Source of the DNA: Spartobacteria bacterium UBA695
GTDB lineage: Bacteria; Verrucomicrobiota; Verrucomicrobiia; Chthoniobacterales; Chthoniobacteraceae
Length of the DNA stretch: 64,000 nt
Direction: 5' to 3'
NCBI GenBank assembly: GCA_002298145.1
Contig: DBMP01000006.1
Span: forward strand, 186,001-250,000
Position numbers and translations under genes: made by a program. This document shows, in pieces, positions 60,898-64,000 of the stretch; within the stretch, counting starts at the first letter, position 1, and the number at the start of each line of letters is the position of its first letter. The notes under the pieces were generated by a model that ran no database searches, had not been told where the DNA came from, and was given only the letters and a program-made list of their open reading frames with translations.

Positions 60898-61173
60898 TCA
60901 CCGATCCGCTTTCCGCTGCCGGAATTGCGGATCGCGAAAGGGGTCGAAGGCCACTTCCGAGCCGTCGGCCTTCATCTGGTAGACCATCTGCATGAGCTGC
61001 CCCAGCCGCCCCTTAGGCCAGCCTTTCGCCGCGAACCATTGCAGGTACTCGGCGGGCAGCTCGTGCAGGTGCTGCCCGGCGCATCGCCCAAAGGGCATGA
61101 CGGTCCGGGCAATTTCCTCCAGTTCGGCCTGGGCCCGTGCCCTCAGCGCGTCGCTCTCGGGGTCAAACGCCAT
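60898..61173 (-). CDS. DUF3820-like small protein
   Basis: The 91-residue protein contains TVMPFGRCAGQHLHELPAEY and WPKGRLGQLMQMVYQMK, which follow the MPFGK.KG..L.ELP..YL.W...KGFPKG.LG..L pattern of the DUF3820 (putative quorum-sensing-regulated factor) family. The molecular function is unknown. It follows the esterase gene by three bases on the same strand and overlaps no other gene. Confidence 0.75.
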   Translation of the reverse strand: MAFDPESDALRARAQAELEEIARTVMPFGRCAGQHLHELPAEYLQWFAAKGWPKGRLGQLMQMVYQMKADGSEVAFDPFRDPQFRQRKADR

Positions 61174-61176
61174 TTT

Positions 61177-62154
61177 TTAGCAGCCTTTGAGCTTCATCAT
61201 GAAGCGGAAGGTGCGGTCGGAATGCCCGGGGAGGCCTTCGTGGCCGAAGTCGGGGTAAAGCACTAGTTCCTTGGGAGCGGTGATCTTGTTGTAGGCCGAG
61301 AACTGCGTGGACGGCGGACAGATCGTGTCCATGAGGCCGACGGCGAAGAGTGTCTCGGCCTTGATGCGCGGGGCGAGGTATTGCAGGTCGATGTAGCCGA
61401 GGCGCGTAAAGACCGCCTCTTCGCGGTCGTGGGTGGGGTCGAAGTGCCGGAACCACGTTTTCAGTTCGGCGTAGGCGTCTTTGGCGAGGTCCATTTCCCA
61501 CACGCGCTTGTAATCGCACAGGAAGGGAAACATCGGCGCGGCCAGGCGAATGCGGGGCTCCAGCGCGGCGCAGGCCAGGGTGAGCGCGCCGCCCTGCGAG
61601 CCGCCCATCGCGCCGATGCGCTCGGCGTCGACTTCGGGGAAGCTCATGACGATGCGGGCCAGCTGTGCGGTGTCCAAAAAGATCTGGCGAAAGAGCAGGT
61701 TCTTCGGGTTCGGGTCGTCGAGGCCGCGAATGATGTGGCCGTTGTGGGTGTTGCCTTTGACTTGCAGGTTATCCTCGCTGGCGCCGCCCTGGCCGCGGCA
61801 GTCGAGCCCGGCGTAGCAGAACCCCTCGGAGACGAAGGCGAGCTTGTCGGTCCAGTCGCCGATGTTGCCGGTGTAGCCGTGGAAACCGAGGACGGCGGGA
61901 GCCGGTGCGGTGAGGCCGCGCGGGCGGACGTACTTGGCATGGACGCGCGCGCCGCCGACGCCGGTGAACCAGAGGTCGAAGCACTCGGAGTGGCTCAGAG
62001 GCAGGGTGTCGTTGCGGCGAAGCTCGATTTGCGGATCGAGGGCGTCGAGTTCGGCGAGGGATTCTTCCCAGTAGGTATCGAAATCGTCCGGACGCGGATT
62101 GATTCCGTTGTAGTTCCGGAGTTCGGGGAGCGGTTTGTCGAATGTAAGAGGCAT
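61177..62154 (-). CDS. Acetyl xylan esterase / cephalosporin-C deacetylase family (CE7)
   Basis: The 325-residue alpha/beta hydrolase has the CE7 signature: RGQGG near residue 118, nucleophile motif GGSQGG near 184 (Ser), the Asp in VGLMDTICPPSTQF near 273 and the His in DFGHEGLPGH near 304. CE7 enzymes remove acetyl groups from xylo-oligosaccharides and similar substrates in the cytoplasm; no signal peptide is visible from ATG 62154. The start was set there because the longer frame adds a stretch without homology. The gene is two genes downstream of the KDG kinase on the same strand, separated by a terminator. Confidence 0.9.
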   Translation of the reverse strand: MPLTFDKPLPELRNYNGINPRPDDFDTYWEESLAELDALDPQIELRRNDTLPLSHSECFDLWFTGVGGARVHAKYVRPRGLTAPAPAVLGFHGYTGNIGDWTDKLAFVSEGFCYAGLDCRGQGGASEDNLQVKGNTHNGHIIRGLDDPNPKNLLFRQIFLDTAQLARIVMSFPEVDAERIGAMGGSQGGALTLACAALEPRIRLAAPMFPFLCDYKRVWEMDLAKDAYAELKTWFRHFDPTHDREEAVFTRLGYIDLQYLAPRIKAETLFAVGLMDTICPPSTQFSAYNKITAPKELVLYPDFGHEGLPGHSDRTFRFMMKLKGC

Positions 62155-62200
62155 AGCGCTTTTATTTCCGATAAAGGCCGCCCTCTTCAAGAACGGAAAC

Positions 62201-62236
62201 AAAAAAACACCCGGCACAGGTGAGCTATGCCGGGTG
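62201..62236 (-). terminator. Terminator of the KDG kinase gene
   Basis: CACCCGGCA (62208-62216) and TGCCGGGTG (62228-62236) form a nine-base stem. On the minus strand it is followed by TTTTTTTG. It lies 29 bases after the kinase stop and 47 bases before the esterase start. Confidence 0.88.
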
Positions 62237-62265
62237 AGTTTTGTTGATCAATTCAACGAATTTTT

Positions 62266-63282
62266 TTATCGCTGGACGCGGCCACTGCCGTCGCCCTTGA
62301 CCAGGGCTTCCACTTCCGCGAGCGTGGCGCGGTTGTAGTCGCCGGGAATGGTGTGCTTTAGCGCGCTGGCCGCGACGGCGAATTCGATGGCTTCCTGGGG
62401 CGCGTCGCCGCGCAGGGAGGCGAAGATGAGGCCGCCGCCGAAGGAGTCGCCACCGCCGACGCGGTCGATGACGGTGAGGTCATATTTGCGGGAGAAGTAG
62501 GCTTTCCCCTCGGTCCAGAGCATGGCGCTCCAGCCGTTGTGGCTGGCGGAGTAGGATTCGCGCAGGGTGATGGCGACTTTCTTGAAGCCGAAACGCTCGG
62601 TAAGCTGCCGGGCGACGGACTCGTACTGCGCATGGTCGATCTTGCCGCTGGTGACTTCCGCGCCGTGGATGCCGAAGACGCTCTCGGCGTCCTCTTCGTT
62701 GGCGATGCAGACGTCGACATACTGCATGAGGTTGCCCATGACTTTGCCGGCTTTTTCCTTGCTCCAGAGCTTCTTGCGGAAGTTGAGGTCGGTGCTGACG
62801 GTCAGGCCGAGCTTCTTGGCGGCTTTGCTGGCTTCTTCAACGACCGCGGCGGCGCTGTCGGAGAGGGCCGGGGTGATGCCGGTCCAGTGGAACCACTTGG
62901 CTCCGGCAAAGGCGGCTTCCCAGTTGACTTCGCCGGGCTGGATCTCGGAGATCGCGGAGTGGGCGCGGTCGTAGGTGACCTTGGAGGCGCGCTGGCTGGC
63001 ACCGGTTTCGAGAAAATAAATGCCGATGCGCTCGCCGCCACGGACGATGTGGCCGGTGCCCACGCCGATTCCGCGAAGTTCGTCAATGGCCCCCTGGCCC
63101 ATATCGTTCTTCGGGAGGCGGGTCACGAAGTCTGCGGTAAGGCCATAGTTGACCAGTGAGACGGCGACGTTGGCTTCGCCTCCGCCGAAAGTTTTTTCCA
63201 GTACGGGGGTTTGTGCAAAACGGAGGTAGCCCGGCGTGGCCAGGCGCATCATGATTTCACCAAATGTTACGACGTCAGACAT
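62266..63282 (-). CDS. kdgK: 2-keto-3-deoxygluconate kinase (PfkB family)
   Basis: The 338-residue sugar kinase has VTFGEIMMRLATPG at the start and GGGEANVAVSLVNYGL near residue 36 (substrate side), and the PfkB signature DRVGGGDSFGGGLIFA near 265 with the catalytic Asp. The FGE start and the ASQRASKVTYDRAHSA loop suit KDG kinase best; fructokinase is the alternative. KDG arises from uronates released by lyases such as the protein at 8.3-11.3 kb. ATG 63282 is chosen over the upstream 63339, which is not family-like. An 18-bp palindrome lies 44 bases upstream. Confidence 0.85.
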   Translation of the reverse strand: MSDVVTFGEIMMRLATPGYLRFAQTPVLEKTFGGGEANVAVSLVNYGLTADFVTRLPKNDMGQGAIDELRGIGVGTGHIVRGGERIGIYFLETGASQRASKVTYDRAHSAISEIQPGEVNWEAAFAGAKWFHWTGITPALSDSAAAVVEEASKAAKKLGLTVSTDLNFRKKLWSKEKAGKVMGNLMQYVDVCIANEEDAESVFGIHGAEVTSGKIDHAQYESVARQLTERFGFKKVAITLRESYSASHNGWSAMLWTEGKAYFSRKYDLTVIDRVGGGDSFGGGLIFASLRGDAPQEAIEFAVAASALKHTIPGDYNRATLAEVEALVKGDGSGRVQR

Positions 63283-63325
63283 AGAGGGGGGCAAGCATAG
63301 GATAGCGCCGCCGCGGTCCGCAAGG

Positions 63326-63343
63326 GGAATTGCGCGCAATTCC
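63326..63343. promoter_or_regulatory. 18-bp perfect palindrome upstream of kdgK, likely operator
   Basis: GGAATTGCGCGCAATTCC is a perfect palindrome without spacer, 44 bases upstream of the kdgK start. The AATTG...CAATT half-sites with a central CG are like those of LacI/GalR-family operators. No regulator gene is in the window. Confidence 0.5.
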
Positions 63344-63383
63344 AGGGTAATATTCCGCAGCAGCGAGGGGCCTTTCGCGGGGG

Positions 63384-63433
63384 AAAAAAGAGGACACTCG
63401 GCGGCATTCGAGGGGTGCGGCCGCCGGTGTCCT
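63384..63433 (-). terminator. Strong terminator of a leftward transcript upstream of kdgK
   Basis: On the minus strand AGGACACCGGCGGC pairs with GCCGCCG(A)GTGTCCT (one bulged base) and is followed by CTTTTTT. It lies before the kdgK start, so it ends a separate leftward transcript coming from 63434 or beyond. Confidence 0.85.
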
Positions 63434-63434
63434 C

Positions 63435-63850
63435 AGTCATGAGATTGCACACGCTTTGGAGAGGGAGAAATACGCGCGTGCAGTCTCAAAATCAGGCGCA
63501 GCGGTCGGAAGGGCTCCAGCCAACAACCTCTGAAAAACTGGAGCCCTCCCTTCCGCCCAGGCTAGGAACAAACCAAGGGGAACGTAGGATGTGCATCCAC
63601 GACGATCCCTGTCGACTCATACGCCAGGTCCATGCGCCACAACGGCCCGCTTCGTCCAGATACGGAGCGAACAAAAGATAAGCTGTCCCTGCCGCTTTCA
63701 TGGGGCAGGAGATTATCCATCAAAGCGGGCCTTGAAAATCAGGTAAGAGCGGCTCACCGGATGGAGTAAACCCTGACTGGTAAATTCCGGTAAAAGCTGG
63801 GGGTTTCTCAAGTGCAAGAGGCGCAATAAGTTATACCGTTTCTATAAACG
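63435..63850 (-). ncRNA. Candidate structured non-coding RNA ending at the 63384 terminator
   Basis: No supported protein gene fills this stretch (the best minus frame is 69 residues without homology). Several strong helices are visible: GAGATTGCAC/GTGCAGTCTC (63441-63486), GGAAGGGCTCCAG with CTGGAG.CCCTTCC (63507-63554), an outer GGCCCGCTT/AAGCGGGCC helix (63644-63652 with 63723-63731) that encloses GATAA/TTATC plus CCTGCC/GGCAGG (63677-63717), and ACCGGA/TCCGGT (63756-63791). A TATAAC sequence on the minus strand at 63835-63830 could be a -10 element. It does not match tmRNA, RNase P RNA, 6S or SRP RNA by eye. The minus strand is favoured by the terminator. Confidence 0.45.
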
Positions 63851-63907
63851 AATTTGATTTTAGATGCCCCGCTTCTCTCCATAAGCCTCTATCCTGCGAG
63901 GACTGCT

Positions 63908-64000
63908 ATGAATTTATTCAGCCTGACCCATTTGAATGCGATCGCAAAGGACCTGCCCGATCCGAATCAGGCAGCACAGGCCGCAAGTGGTTACAATACG
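63908..64000 (+). CDS. Start of an unidentified gene, cut off by the window end
   Basis: From ATG 63908 the frame is open to the end, 31 codons, starting MNLFSLTHLNAIAKDLPDPN. A purine-rich GCGAGGA lies about nine bases before the start. The fragment is too short for a family call. The LPDPNQAAQAA part is loosely like the start of CobT-type phosphoribosyltransferases, but this is weak. Confidence 0.5.
   Translation, partial: MNLFSLTHLNAIAKDLPDPNQAAQAASGYNT

Noticed and set aside
63399..63426. tRNA-like arm (CTCGAAT) near 63.41 kb
   Set aside because: The sequence is the loop of a terminator hairpin; there is no anticodon or D arm.
63435..63850. tmRNA, RNase P RNA, 6S RNA or a cobalamin riboswitch
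   Set aside because: None of the conserved cores (for example GAGGAAAGTCC of RNase P, a T-arm and tag frame of tmRNA, the B12 box) could be found on either strand.

Overview
The window is a GC-rich stretch of a Gram-negative chromosome, dense with genes and without rRNA, tRNA, CRISPR or phage genes that I could find. Several features point to the PVC superphylum, most likely Verrucomicrobiota: a small SWIB-domain protein, a non-canonical elongation factor P loop, two separate complex I loci, and dispersed hairpin repeats. Lipopolysaccharide synthesis (arabinose-5-phosphate isomerase), an RND efflux pump and lipoproteins indicate an outer membrane. The taxonomic call is inference; no marker was compared with a database.

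Layout. 1-3.9 kb: end of kdsD, efp, a membrane protein with an HExxH motif, an RluA-type pseudouridine synthase and three small genes including SWIB. 4-8.3 kb: RND pump operon on the minus strand. 8.3-12.2 kb: a secreted heparinase II/III-like protein with a recently duplicated carbohydrate-binding module, then an unknown membrane protein. 12.3-24.5 kb: nuo cluster 1 in the order B C D I H J K L M M N A, with two consecutive nuoM genes and no nuoE, F or G. 24.6-28.1 kb: a minus-strand operon proC, TPR protein, D-Ala-D-Ala carboxypeptidase, bioF. 28.2-36.7 kb: a glycosyltransferase, gltX, glnS, a small membrane protein, panC and nadB. 36.7-40.9 kb: an inverted-repeat cassette, a GH43 glycosidase and an HrpB-type helicase. 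41-44.6 kb: rplQ, rpoA, an XRE regulator, a two-domain siroheme-decarboxylase-like protein and csrA, all on the minus strand. 45-57.5 kb: nuo cluster 2 in the order D, BamE-like lipoprotein, E F G H I J K L M N, with no nuoA, B or C. 57.5-64 kb: an ArnT-like glycosyltransferase, an ABC permease, a DUF3820-like protein, a CE7 acetyl esterase, a KDG kinase, a candidate structured RNA on the minus strand, and the first 31 codons of a new gene.

How the genes work together. The most interesting system is respiratory. The two nuo clusters are complementary in content: cluster 1 has the quinone-site and ABC subunits but no NADH module, and cluster 2 has the NADH module but no ABC. Cluster 1 also has two NuoM subunits and a NuoL whose C-terminal lateral-helix region is 26 residues longer than that of its paralogue. 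This is the expected signature of an enlarged two-NuoM complex I with an extra pump unit. Cluster 2 has a perfect TGTGA-N6-TCACA CRP/FNR-type site upstream, and a small BamE-like lipoprotein gene lies inside it. A second theme is breakdown of plant or algal polysaccharide (heparinase-like lyase, GH43, acetyl esterase, KDG kinase with an 18-bp palindrome upstream).

Dispersed repeats occupy many intergenic regions: at least four copies of a long inverted repeat built on AAAGGCGCAAAG that probably serves as a terminator, and several clusters of short perfect palindromes whose arms differ between copies while keeping base pairing.
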